Assembly: GCA_019594195.1 (NCBI GenBank)
Contig: JAFDTP010000013.1
Coordinates: 1-28,015, forward strand
Source of the DNA: Thermoplasmata archaeon
GTDB lineage: Archaea; Thermoplasmatota; Thermoplasmata; Halarchaeoplasmatales; Halarchaeoplasmataceae
Direction of reading: 5' to 3'
DNA: 28,015 bases
The position numbers and the translations under genes were made by a program. The notes below the pieces were generated by a model that saw only the letters and a list, made by a program, of their open reading frames with translations, did no database searches and was not told where the DNA came from. This document shows positions 8,373 to 16,166 of this stretch, one piece after another (position 1 is the stretch's first letter; every line of letters begins with the position of its first letter).

Positions 8373-8672
8373 TCAGTCAGCGGCAGGGCTGTCTTCTGAA
8401 GCAACGTCGTCTGAGTACCTTTCTTCTACGAGTCTCCCCTTCTTATGGTCCTCCAGCTCATCCAAAGAAAATATCGGTTTGTCACAGGTTATACAGTAGA
8501 TCCAACCCTTCTCCTTCAGTATATCCTTCAACTCATCTAGGTCTATATCTTGCTGGTCTGGACAGACTTCTTTTTTCGTGATCAGCCTGTCTTCATTGAG
8601 ACACATCCCTATAAAGTCGTAAGAATCGTGTTTAACAAAATAATCACAATCTTCACATCCCTTTTCTACCAA
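8373..8672 (-). CDS. Small Cys-rich (metal-binding) protein heading the kor operon
   Basis: A 99-residue protein of unknown function. The N-terminal half has four cysteines in the order CEDC, GMCL, EVCP, and the second half has CITC followed by a downstream His, so one or two Zn or Fe-S sites are plausible. The C-terminal tail is acidic. GAGGTGATC lies five to six bases before a TTG codon (MVEKGCEDC...). The in-frame GTG at 8681 lies inside that ribosome binding site and so is unlikely to be used. The stop is nine bases upstream of korA, and both share the TATA box at 8710-8719, so it is probably co-transcribed. A role in assembly or electron transfer for the oxidoreductase is only suggested by position. 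Confidence 0.7.
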   Translation of the reverse strand: MVEKGCEDCDYFVKHDSYDFIGMCLNEDRLITKKEVCPDQQDIDLDELKDILKEKGWIYCITCDKPIFSLDELEDHKKGRLVEERYSDDVASEDSPAAD

Positions 8673-8709
8673 TATGATCACCTCTTTCCTTAAACAGGTT
8701 AATCAATGT

Positions 8710-8719
8710 ATTTAAATAT
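8710..8719 (-). promoter_or_regulatory. TATA box of the kor operon
   Basis: ATATTTAAAT read on the minus strand lies about 38 bases before the TTG start of the small Cys-rich protein. That gives a leader of about 15 bases carrying the GAGGTGATC site. Confidence 0.5.
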
Positions 8720-8776
8720 TAACTAGAAGAGAGTGAAAGACAGGATATCACACCCTAATGTTTAATATCTTCTGCG

Positions 8777-8784
8777 TATATATT
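8777..8784 (+). promoter_or_regulatory. TATA box of the sdhAB-lyase operon
   Basis: TATATATT lies 26-33 bases before the sdhA ATG, which predicts a leaderless or nearly leaderless transcript. Confidence 0.5.
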
Positions 8785-8809
8785 TCACAATAAAATTGGG
8801 TGGAAGTAG

Positions 8810-10516
8810 ATGGAAGGCAAAGAGATATTAGAACATGAAGTTATTATCGTTGGAGGCGGATTATCAGGTCTGAGAGCGGCCTTGGCCGCGGGAAAAAAAG
8901 GTTCAGACGTGGCCATCATCTCTAAAGTTCATCCGCTTCGATCTCACAGTGTAGCGGCACAAGGAGGTATAAATGCCTCTCTAGCAAACGTTCCTGAAGC
9001 TGAGGACGACACTTGGAAAGACCACGCATTCGACACGGTCAAAGGTTCTGATTATCTAGCAGACCAGGACGCCGTCGAGGCGATGTGCAAAGATGCGCCG
9101 GACATAGTTCTCGAACTAGAACATATGGGAACGGTTTTTTCACGGCTTGAAGACGGTAAGATAGCTCAGCGCCCCTTTGGAGGAGCCGGGGTTCCTAGAA
9201 CTTGTTACGCTGCCGATAGAACGGGGCATAATCTCCTCAACACTCTATACGAACAGACCGTGGCGAAAAGTCTGGATTTCTACAACGAGTATTTCGTCAC
9301 TTCACTAGTAACGGAAGATAAAAAGATCCAGGGTCTAGTAGCCTGGGATATCGAGAAGGGAAGACTTGTCGGTTTTTCAGCGGACGCTGTCGTTCTCGCT
9401 ACTGGAGGATACGGCCGGATATACAATAGATCGACCAATGCTCTTATAAACACCGGGGATGGAGCATATCTAGCATATGAAGCAGGTGTCGCTCTCGAAG
9501 ATATGGAATTCATACAGTTCCATCCTACTACTCTTTACGGCTCCAATATACTAATGACTGAAGGAGCGAGAGGAGAAGGAGGTTACTTGAAAAACACCGA
9601 AGGAGAAAGGTTCATGAAGGATTATGCTCCGGATGCTATGGAACTCGCTCCCAGGGATATCGTGGCTAGAGCGATCATCACCGAAGCAGAAGAGGGAAGG
9701 GCCTTCGAAGATGAGTACGTTCACCTGGATCTTAGGCATCTCGGCGAGGAGAAGATCAGCGAAAGACTCCCCGGCATAAGGCAGATCGCTCAGGATTTCG
9801 CAGGTGTCGATCCGGTGGAAGAACCGATACCTGTTCAGCCGGGCCAGCACTATTCGATGGGGGGTATCGACGTTAACATCGATGGTGAAACCGAGATCGA
9901 TGGTCTTTACGCTGTTGGTGAATGTGCCTGCGTGAGCGTTCACGGCGCCAACAGGCTCGGTGGGAATTCACTCTTAGAGACGGTAGTTTTCGGAAGAAGA
10001 ACTGGAAAAAAGATCGGTGAAGACCTAAAAGAGGAAGAGAAGGATAAAGAGAAGATAGAAAAGGCGATCGAAAAAGACAGAGAAGAGATAGATAGACTTC
10101 TGAGTGGGGAAGGCGAGGTGATTTACAGTGAAGTCATGAAAGAACTCAGGGAAACGATGTTCGAACACTTCGGGGTGTATCGCCAGGAAGGATCGATGAA
10201 AGAAGGACTGTCCAAGGTGAGAGAATTGAAGAAAAAATTCGATTCAGTTTATATCGATAACGAGAATGAAAAATTCAATACCGCTCTTGTGCGGACCTTA
10301 GAACTGAAAAGTATGGTGAATACAGCGGAAGTCGTAGCTCTAGGTTCCTTAGAGAGAGAGGAGAGCAGAGGATCTCATTATAGAAGGGATCATCCAGAAA
10401 GAAGAGATGACGAATATCTATATCATACGATGGTGGAAAAGACCGAAGAAGGTCCTGAGCTTTATTATGAGGACGTTACACTCGGCCAGTTCGAAGTCAA
10501 GGAGCGTGAGTATTGA
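8810..10516 (+). CDS. sdhA: Succinate dehydrogenase/fumarate reductase flavoprotein subunit
   Basis: A 568-residue FAD subunit interconverting succinate and fumarate. The dinucleotide-binding motif is GGGLSG (15-20). H46 in [10 protein letters not shown] is the expected covalent FAD attachment site. Other family blocks are [18 protein letters not shown], the active-site Arg in [17 protein letters not shown] and [13 protein letters not shown]. It is transcribed with sdhB (its stop TGA overlaps the sdhB ATG as TGATG) and with an aspartase/fumarase-family lyase. No sdhC or sdhD membrane anchors are found on either side, which is unusual for a respiratory complex. The direction of the reaction in the cell cannot be read from the sequence. 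Confidence 0.93.
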   Translation: MEGKEILEHEVIIVGGGLSGLRAALAAGKKGSDVAIISKVHPLRSHSVAAQGGINASLANVPEAEDDTWKDHAFDTVKGSDYLADQDAVEAMCKDAPDIVLELEHMGTVFSRLEDGKIAQRPFGGAGVPRTCYAADRTGHNLLNTLYEQTVAKSLDFYNEYFVTSLVTEDKKIQGLVAWDIEKGRLVGFSADAVVLATGGYGRIYNRSTNALINTGDGAYLAYEAGVALEDMEFIQFHPTTLYGSNILMTEGARGEGGYLKNTEGERFMKDYAPDAMELAPRDIVARAIITEAEEGRAFEDEYVHLDLRHLGEEKISERLPGIRQIAQDFAGVDPVEEPIPVQPGQHYSMGGIDVNIDGETEIDGLYAVGECACVSVHGANRLGGNSLLETVVFGRRTGKKIGEDLKEEEKDKEKIEKAIEKDREEIDRLLSGEGEVIYSEVMKELRETMFEHFGVYRQEGSMKEGLSKVRELKKKFDSVYIDNENEKFNTALVRTLELKSMVNTAEVVALGSLEREESRGSHYRRDHPERRDDEYLYHTMVEKTEEGPELYYEDVTLGQFEVKEREY

Positions 10517-11265
10517 TGAAGTTCAAAATTTACAGGTTTGACGGCGAAGAAGAAAGTTACGATACCTATGATGTTCCAAACGAGGAAGGCCAGACTGTTT
10601 TAGACGCGCTGTTCTATATTCAGGAAAATATAGACGATTCGCTTTCATTCCGCTATTCTTGCAGGGGGGCGGTGTGCGGCTCCTGCGCTATGCTGATCGA
10701 TAAGGTACCGAGACTGGCTTGCAGAACACAGGTCAAAAAAGTGAAAGAGATCAAGAGCGATATAGAAGATTACGAAGCTCTAAAAGAAGGTGGTGGATTA
10801 TCTGATGAATACGTCCTTATCGAGCCCCTACCTCATCTAGAGGTGAAAAAGGATCTGATAGTGAACATGGAGAAATTCTTCAAAAATTACGAGAAGATAA
10901 AACCGTTTCTGCAGTCAGATGAAGAGCCTGAAAAAGAACATCTGATGGATCCAGAGAAGGTGGAAGAACTCGAAGATTATACCAACTGTATCTTATGTGC
11001 GGCATGTTTCGGTGCGTGTCCCGTCAACGGCGAGAATGAAGATTATATAGGGCCAGCAGCTCTAGCTAAACTCTATCGATTCCATATCGACTCTAGAGAG
11101 GATGAAGAAATCGAGAGGTTAGAGTTAGCTGATCACGAGGACGGATGGTGGGCATGCGATTTCTATACTAACTGCATGAAAGTCTGTCCAAAAGATGTAC
11201 CCCCGAACTTTGCTATAGGGAGTTCTAGACAGCAGCTGGAGGAAAAAAAGGATGAAGAGGATTGA
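10516..11265 (+). CDS. sdhB: Succinate dehydrogenase/fumarate reductase iron-sulfur subunit
   Basis: A 249-residue electron-transfer subunit. All eleven cluster cysteines of the SdhB/FrdB family are present: C49, C54, C57 and C69 for [2Fe-2S], and C158, C161, C164, C168, C214, C220 and C224 for [4Fe-4S] and [3Fe-4S], with spacing matching E. coli SdhB (Cx2Cx2Cx3C and Cx5Cx3C). The ATG overlaps the sdhA stop. An in-frame TTG one codon earlier is possible. There is no C-terminal CCG domain, so it is not a TfrB-type thiol:fumarate reductase. The next gene overlaps its end by 14 bases. With no anchor subunits nearby, the quinone site normally built with SdhC/D is missing from this locus. Confidence 0.92.
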   Translation: MKFKIYRFDGEEESYDTYDVPNEEGQTVLDALFYIQENIDDSLSFRYSCRGAVCGSCAMLIDKVPRLACRTQVKKVKEIKSDIEDYEALKEGGGLSDEYVLIEPLPHLEVKKDLIVNMEKFFKNYEKIKPFLQSDEEPEKEHLMDPEKVEELEDYTNCILCAACFGACPVNGENEDYIGPAALAKLYRFHIDSREDEEIERLELADHEDGWWACDFYTNCMKVCPKDVPPNFAIGSSRQQLEEKKDEED

Positions 11266-12643
11266 AAAAGACAGCATCGGAAAAAAAGAGGTCCCCGAAG
11301 ACGTTTACTACGGTGTCCAGACTCAAAGAGCTCTAGAAAACTTTCCAGTCAGTGGATTGACAGAAACTCCAGAGTTGATCTATTCTTACGTGACGCTGAA
11401 AAAAGCCTGTGCGGAAGCTAACATGAGATGCGGTAAGCTGGACGAAGAAAAAGGAGAGTACATAGTGAAAGCCTGCGAGGAGATATTGGGAGGTGGTTAT
11501 GAAGATCAGTTCGTCGTAGATGTCTATCAGGCCGGCGCCGGAACCTCGTTCCATATGAACGTTAACGAAGTGATAGCCAATGTGGCTCTCGAGCTCATGG
11601 GAGAAGAAAAGGGAGACTATGATAAGATCCATCCAAACGATCATGTGAATATGTCGCAGTCTACGAACGACACCTTTCCTACTGCTTCTCATATAGCTAT
11701 AATAGAGAGTTCCGACGCACTGCATCCGATTTTAGATTCCGTATCTAGATCATTCAAAGCTAAAGGTGAAGAGTTCCAAGATATTGGAAAATCTGGTCGG
11801 ACTCACCTGATGGATGCGACACCTATCAGTCTGGGAGATGAATTTTTAGGATACTCATCTGCGATAGAAAGAGCGAAGGACAGGTTGGAAGATTCAAAAC
11901 ATGGACTGTTAGAATTGCCCATAGGCGGAACAGCTACGGGAAGAGGAGCAAACACTCCTGAAGGTTTCAGAGAGATAGTGATCGAGAGGCTTTCCGATAT
12001 ATTGGACCGTGATTTTCAAGAAGCTAGAAACTCTTTCGAACTGAACAACAGCAGATCTCAGATGGCAGATCATTCTTCCTCACTGAAAGATCTAGCTTCA
12101 GAACTCATACGTATCGCCAACGATCTGAGATTGCTGGCGTCCGGTCCAAAGACCGGTCTGGGTGAGATCGAACTTCCTGAAGTTCAACCGGGTTCATCGA
12201 TAATGCCCGGTAAGGTGAATCCAGTGATGGCAGAATGCTTAAACATGATCTCTTTTCAGATAGTAGGTAGAGATTCAGCTGTCAGTTTGGCGAATCAAGC
12301 AGGTCAGATGGAGATGAACGTGATGGTTCCTCTGATCGCATACAATATATTGGATTCGATAAAACTTTTGATAAACTATCTTCCAGTTTTCGAAGAAAGA
12401 TGTGTTAAAGGTATTAAAGCTAGAAAAGAAGTCTGCGAAAAAAATCTAAAAAATACTCCAGCTCTAGCCACATTATTATCTCCTGAGATAGGATACATCG
12501 AAGCTGCTGATCTCGCAAAAGAGGCCATGGAAAAAGATATCCCGATCCCGGAGCTGGCTAGGAAAAAGGATATATTACCAGAAGAAAAACTCGATGAGAT
12601 ATTTGATCAAGATAAGATGATCGAAAACAAGTACAGGGATTAA
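11252..12643 (+). CDS. Aspartase/class II fumarase family lyase, aspartase-like
   Basis: A 463-residue lyase of the fumarase/aspartase superfamily with the signature GSSIMPGKVNP (314-324). Characterised aspartases read DVYQxGAGTS and QSTND, whereas fumarase C reads WQTGSGTQ and QSSND. This protein has DVYQAGAGTS (90-99) and QSTND (136-140), plus an aspartase-like start (KDSIGKKEVPEDVYYGVQT) and MGEEKGDY. GRTHLMDATP (182-191) is closer to fumarase. I therefore favour aspartate ammonia-lyase (aspartate to fumarate plus ammonia) but cannot exclude fumarate hydratase. Either activity makes fumarate, the substrate or product of the overlapping SdhAB. The ATG is preceded by GGAGG. The TAA overlaps the stop of the converging cyanophycinase-like gene by four bases. 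Confidence 0.85.
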   Translation: MKRIEKDSIGKKEVPEDVYYGVQTQRALENFPVSGLTETPELIYSYVTLKKACAEANMRCGKLDEEKGEYIVKACEEILGGGYEDQFVVDVYQAGAGTSFHMNVNEVIANVALELMGEEKGDYDKIHPNDHVNMSQSTNDTFPTASHIAIIESSDALHPILDSVSRSFKAKGEEFQDIGKSGRTHLMDATPISLGDEFLGYSSAIERAKDRLEDSKHGLLELPIGGTATGRGANTPEGFREIVIERLSDILDRDFQEARNSFELNNSRSQMADHSSSLKDLASELIRIANDLRLLASGPKTGLGEIELPEVQPGSSIMPGKVNPVMAECLNMISFQIVGRDSAVSLANQAGQMEMNVMVPLIAYNILDSIKLLINYLPVFEERCVKGIKARKEVCEKNLKNTPALATLLSPEIGYIEAADLAKEAMEKDIPIPELARKKDILPEEKLDEIFDQDKMIENKYRD

Positions 12644-13458
12644 TCTTCATCTTCTGGTAAGTACATCTCACACTTATCGTAATCAAAGCGGGCTCCACCA
12701 CCCAATACATGAACAGTGACTCCACTCACGGAAAGTGTCTCCCCAAGATCCAGTTCATGTGCATTGTTCTTTGAGATATGTACTCCATCTACCACTGCTA
12801 CAGAGTTCCTACCTATCACTCGGAACTCTTCTTTCTCTAGATCCCAGATTGTAGCGGTGCCTTCTCCTATACCGATACCGCGGGTACCGGGATTTTCACA
12901 GATCACGTGTATTAGCCTGGGAAATCTTCCTCTTTCGGCAAAATGAGTATCTATAACCATATCTGAAATGAAGCCGAGCCCTTGAGTTAGTTCCACCTGT
13001 CCGTGGACGAAAGGCCTCTCTAACAGTTCACCGGCTATCATCAAGGAGGTGAGGCAAACAGAACCCGCACTCGTTCCTCCGATGAGAGCCCCGTCTTCAA
13101 ATTTTTCTTTCAAACTTTCTGCAACTTTGGTCCCTCCGAGGAGACTAGTTATGCGTACTTGATGTCCTCCGGTAAAAAAGAAAGCGTCACATTTTTTAAC
13201 TTTCTCAATCATCTCTTCACTGTTAGCTTCCTCCCTGTCTTTAGGGTTTATCACCATTGTTCTAGAACTGAAACTCTCGAAAAGCTCTGAATAGCCTTTC
13301 ATACTCAATTCCGGAGTTCCACTTGCGGTAGGTATAATACCTATGGTAGGTGTTCCAGGTGTTATCTTTTGAGCTATGTTGAAATATTCTTTGAAAAGAG
13401 GAGTATCCGGTTTCAATTTTATATTGCCTCCCATCGCGATTATCTTTCCCTCAGTCAT
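12640..13458 (-). CDS. Cyanophycinase-like serine peptidase (family S51)
   Basis: A 272-residue peptidase S51 homologue. Known cyanophycinases hydrolyse the Asp-Arg polymer cyanophycin to beta-Asp-Arg dipeptides. The nucleophile elbow is GGTSAGS (Ser130), followed by DTHFAERGRFPRL (His172), corresponding to DQHFxxRxRxGRL, and GIGIGEGTA (Glu199). Length and residue numbers are within two positions of Synechocystis CphB. I chose the ATG at 13458 and not an upstream in-frame start because TATAAAAA (13476-13483) lies 25 bases before it, giving a leaderless mRNA, and the extra 20 residues would read through the promoter. There is no signal peptide, so it is cytoplasmic. No cyanophycin synthetase is in the window; the natural substrate may be another beta-aspartyl peptide. 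Confidence 0.85.
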   Translation of the reverse strand: MTEGKIIAMGGNIKLKPDTPLFKEYFNIAQKITPGTPTIGIIPTASGTPELSMKGYSELFESFSSRTMVINPKDREEANSEEMIEKVKKCDAFFFTGGHQVRITSLLGGTKVAESLKEKFEDGALIGGTSAGSVCLTSLMIAGELLERPFVHGQVELTQGLGFISDMVIDTHFAERGRFPRLIHVICENPGTRGIGIGEGTATIWDLEKEEFRVIGRNSVAVVDGVHISKNNAHELDLGETLSVSGVTVHVLGGGARFDYDKCEMYLPEDED

Positions 13459-13475
13459 GTTTATGATATGTGTGA

Positions 13476-13483
13476 TTTTTATA
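13476..13483 (-). promoter_or_regulatory. TATA box of the cyanophycinase-like gene (leaderless)
   Basis: TATAAAAA on the minus strand lies 25 bases before the ATG at 13458, so transcription should begin at or next to the start codon. Confidence 0.6.
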
Positions 13484-13506
13484 GATAAATCTTTTCTTCG
13501 ATTAGG

Positions 13507-13513
13507 TTTATTT
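13507..13513 (+). promoter_or_regulatory. TATA box of the methyltransferase gene (leaderless)
   Basis: TTTATTT lies about 26 bases before the ATG at 13536. Together with the divergent TATA box it forms a compact 77-bp bidirectional promoter. Confidence 0.5.
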
Positions 13514-13535
13514 GTCACTAGAAGTATGTAACATC

Positions 13536-14099
13536 ATGTCAAAATACGATCCCAAGCATGCGGCATTCCTCGATTCGGAAGAGAGGAAGAGTAGGTTGCC
13601 ACCTGAGAGATTACTTTCTTTTCTAGAACTCGAAACCCAAGACGTAGTTCTAGATCTAGGTGCGGGTACCGGTTTTTTAACATTTCCGATAGCTGAGTTC
13701 GTTGAAATGGGAAAGGTATATGCTGTCGACGTCCAAAAAGAGATGCTGGATGAACTGGAGAAAAAATGTGCCGAGAGAGGCTGTGAAAATATCGATATCG
13801 TCCTTTCAGAAGAAGGGGATATACCACTAAAAAACGGGTTGTTTGACAAGGCCTTCGCTATAAACGTACTACATGAGATAGAAGATGAGAAGACACTAGA
13901 AGAGATATACAGGACCATGAAGAACGACGCACAGATATGTATCGTCGACTGGGATAAAGAAGTGATAACAGAAAGAGGGCCTCCTACTCATGAAAGACTT
14001 ACGTTAGAAGATGCAGTAGACTTACTGGAAGAACACGGTTTCACTATCACTGACAAGGGAAGATTGGAAGACTATTACTGGATGATTTGTAAGAGATGA
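13536..14099 (+). CDS. Class I SAM-dependent methyltransferase
   Basis: A 187-residue methyltransferase of the UbiE/type-11 class. Motif I is VVLDLGAGTGFLTFP (37-51), the acidic loop of motif II is in YAVDVQKEML, and GLFDKAFAINVLHEIED contains the post-I motif. The substrate is not identifiable. The start at 13536 (MSKYDPKHAAFLD) is chosen over an in-frame TTG at 13512 because the TATA-like element overlaps that longer start. The next gene, a THEP1-type NTPase, begins four bases after the stop, so the two are probably one operon. Confidence 0.8.
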   Translation: MSKYDPKHAAFLDSEERKSRLPPERLLSFLELETQDVVLDLGAGTGFLTFPIAEFVEMGKVYAVDVQKEMLDELEKKCAERGCENIDIVLSEEGDIPLKNGLFDKAFAINVLHEIEDEKTLEEIYRTMKNDAQICIVDWDKEVITERGPPTHERLTLEDAVDLLEEHGFTITDKGRLEDYYWMICKR

Positions 14100-14103
14100 G
14101 ACC

Positions 14104-14613
14104 ATGGGACTGAAAAATATCTTCATAACCGGGCCGCCACGCTCGGGGAAAAGTACGTTGATAGGAGAGATACTCGAAGAGATGGATCTTAAAGCAGAAG
14201 GTCTCAGGACACCAGATATAAGAGAGAACGGGAAAAGGAAAGGCTTCAAACTGGTAGATATAAATAGTGAGGAAGAGGGAATACTAGCTCATGTCAATAT
14301 TGATGAAGGGCCTAAAGTCAGTAAATACAGGGTCGATATGGACGATTTGAGAAGATTCACAAAAAAATCATTAGCGAACGTATCTGAAGACTGTGATATC
14401 ATAGTTATAGATGAGATAGGAACGATGGAACTTTATTCGGACTATTTTGTCGAAAAGGTCGATGAGCTGTTGAGACAAGATATACCAGTTTTGGCTGTAC
14501 TCCATAGAAATCAACTCGAAAAATATGGTCAGAGAGGATCTGTTTTCGATCTTAAGAGGGAAAAATACGATAAGGTGAAAGATAAGATAAAAGAGATATT
14601 GATGGATCTATAG
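14104..14613 (+). CDS. Nucleoside-triphosphatase, THEP1 family
   Basis: A 169-residue P-loop NTPase. Walker A is GPPRSGKST (10-18). Walker B with the family hallmark DEIGTMEL is at residues 103-110. AEGLRTPDIR (31-40) and the position of VLHRNQ (around 142) match THEP1 proteins, which hydrolyse several NTPs in vitro and whose cellular role is unsettled. Length is normal. It follows the methyltransferase by four bases. Its stop codon lies in the palindrome GATCTATAGATC shared with the converging MscS gene. Confidence 0.88.
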   Translation: MGLKNIFITGPPRSGKSTLIGEILEEMDLKAEGLRTPDIRENGKRKGFKLVDINSEEEGILAHVNIDEGPKVSKYRVDMDDLRRFTKKSLANVSEDCDIIVIDEIGTMELYSDYFVEKVDELLRQDIPVLAVLHRNQLEKYGQRGSVFDLKREKYDKVKDKIKEILMDL

Positions 14614-14626
14614 ATCAATCTTTTTT
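14605..14626. terminator. 12-bp palindrome plus T6 at convergent gene ends
   Basis: GATCTATAGATC (14605-14616) is a perfect palindrome containing the NTPase TAG; the MscS stop on the minus strand straddles its right edge. A plus-strand T6 run follows at 14621-14626. It plausibly ends the methyltransferase-NTPase transcript. Confidence 0.5.
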
Positions 14627-16138
14627 CTCTTTCTTCATCCAAACAGTACGTTGAGGGAAGGGTATCGTTACCTCTGCCTCTCTGAACTCTTGATCTATCC
14701 TATTACGGATCGCACTAGCTACATCCCACTGTTTGAGATAGCCATCGATCCAGAAACGGAGATTGAATTCTAAACTTGAATCGGCAAAATCGCTGAATCT
14801 CACTACTGGTTCGAAACCCTCCTGGTGGATAACGCTGTCTTGCTCTTTCAATACTTCATTTAGTATCTTTTTCACCCGATCGATATCCGAACCGTAAGCA
14901 ACGCCAACGTTGACCAACACCCTTTTCTTTTCATCCGGTTCAGCAAGGTTCTTTATCTTTTGGTTGGCTATTGAGTTGTTAGGGAGTATTATCATCTCGT
15001 GATCCCTAATGTTGTAAAGTTTTGTGCTCCTCATACCTACATTTTCAACTCTGCAGTATTCACCACTCTCTAGTTCAAGTACGTCGCCTATAGTGAATGG
15101 TCTATCTAATAACAGATGTACACCGCTGAAAAAATTGGATAAGGTGTCCTGAGCCGCGAATGCGACAACAAGACCGAGGACACCAGCACCTGCGAGAAGG
15201 GCCGTCACTTGAACACCTATTATGCTCATCCCGATCACCAAACCGATCAGCAATATGATGATTATACCTGCCTTTTCTAAGACCGGTTTCAATATCCTCT
15301 CGAAAGGAGACTGTGCACCACCACGCCTCAAAGATATTTCATCTAAGATGCCATCCAATATCTTATATGCGACGTAGATCCCTATCGCTAGAACCAACAA
15401 AGAGTATACTTGATAAAGTGTAGCCTGGATCTCAAAGGGTATATCAAGACGGAATAATGAATGAATAAATCCATACAAAAATATGAATACCAGAAGAGGG
15501 ATCCTGATCATCTTTAACATAAGTCTATCCAGATCGCTTTTCGTTTTTTTAGTGATCTTATGTAAAAAGGGAGTCACGACGAAATAGATCGTCAGACCGA
15601 TAGCGAACCATATCAGAAGGTTCAATAAGAAGGCACCGAAAGGACCGTCCAGTGGTGAGGGTAAAGGATTTCTAAATCCTCCAACGATCGTGTTAGGTTC
15701 CGCCTCATCTGGAAGACCTCCAACATCTACAGTGACGGATCGCTCGACTTCATATTGGGTTATACCTTCACGGCTGAAGAAGAAAGTCACAGTTCCCTCG
15801 ACATTATCAACATCTGGAAAGGAAGGTACTTCAACCGTTAGAGTGACTATTTTATCTTCTTTCAGTATGAAATTATCTTCAGGTCCTAATCGTATGTCTA
15901 GCCCCTCAAAACCCTCAGTTTTTATATTGACGGTAAAATCTGGGTCATCGGGTTCCTTTTCAATAGTCCAACTAAAAGTGGTTTCCTCGCCCCTGTCTAC
16001 GGTCCTTTCATAAGGTTCGTCGTATCTTCCAACCACCGGTTGACTTTCCGCAGTGCTAGAGCTGAGTGCTGCTAATGGGATTAAAAGTAAAAACAAGATG
16101 ACTGTGATGGTGAGAAGTTTGTCGCACTCTAACATCAT
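14615..16138 (-). CDS. MscS-family mechanosensitive channel with N-terminal exported domain
   Basis: A 507-residue membrane protein. Residues ~9-28 form a signal peptide or first membrane helix. Residues ~32-150 form a beta-rich acidic exported domain with repeated VTLTVEVPSF and TVDVGG-like strands, resembling NEW3/CARDB-type domains. Then come several membrane helices (from ~residue 170) and the MscS core GVLGLVVAFAAQDTLSNFFSG followed by RPFTIGDVLEL. The cytoplasmic beta domain contains ILPNNSIANQKIKN. MscS channels release solutes on osmotic downshift; the exported domain is an addition. TTTATAAA (16158-16165) lies about 25 bases before the ATG, so the mRNA is probably leaderless and its promoter overlaps the end of the UDP-glucose dehydrogenase gene. 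Confidence 0.88.
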   Translation of the reverse strand: MMLECDKLLTITVILFLLLIPLAALSSSTAESQPVVGRYDEPYERTVDRGEETTFSWTIEKEPDDPDFTVNIKTEGFEGLDIRLGPEDNFILKEDKIVTLTVEVPSFPDVDNVEGTVTFFFSREGITQYEVERSVTVDVGGLPDEAEPNTIVGGFRNPLPSPLDGPFGAFLLNLLIWFAIGLTIYFVVTPFLHKITKKTKSDLDRLMLKMIRIPLLVFIFLYGFIHSLFRLDIPFEIQATLYQVYSLLVLAIGIYVAYKILDGILDEISLRRGGAQSPFERILKPVLEKAGIIIILLIGLVIGMSIIGVQVTALLAGAGVLGLVVAFAAQDTLSNFFSGVHLLLDRPFTIGDVLELESGEYCRVENVGMRSTKLYNIRDHEMIILPNNSIANQKIKNLAEPDEKKRVLVNVGVAYGSDIDRVKKILNEVLKEQDSVIHQEGFEPVVRFSDFADSSLEFNLRFWIDGYLKQWDVASAIRNRIDQEFREAEVTIPFPQRTVWMKKEKKD

Positions 16139-16157
16139 CTCTTCATCTATACTCAGG

Positions 16158-16165
16158 TTTATAAA
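16158..16165 (-). promoter_or_regulatory. TATA box of the MscS gene, adjoining the ugd stop
   Basis: TTTATAAA on the minus strand is 20-27 bases before the ATG at 16138 and begins two bases after the stop of the upstream dehydrogenase gene. It lets MscS be transcribed separately. Confidence 0.5.
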
Positions 16166-16166
16166 A

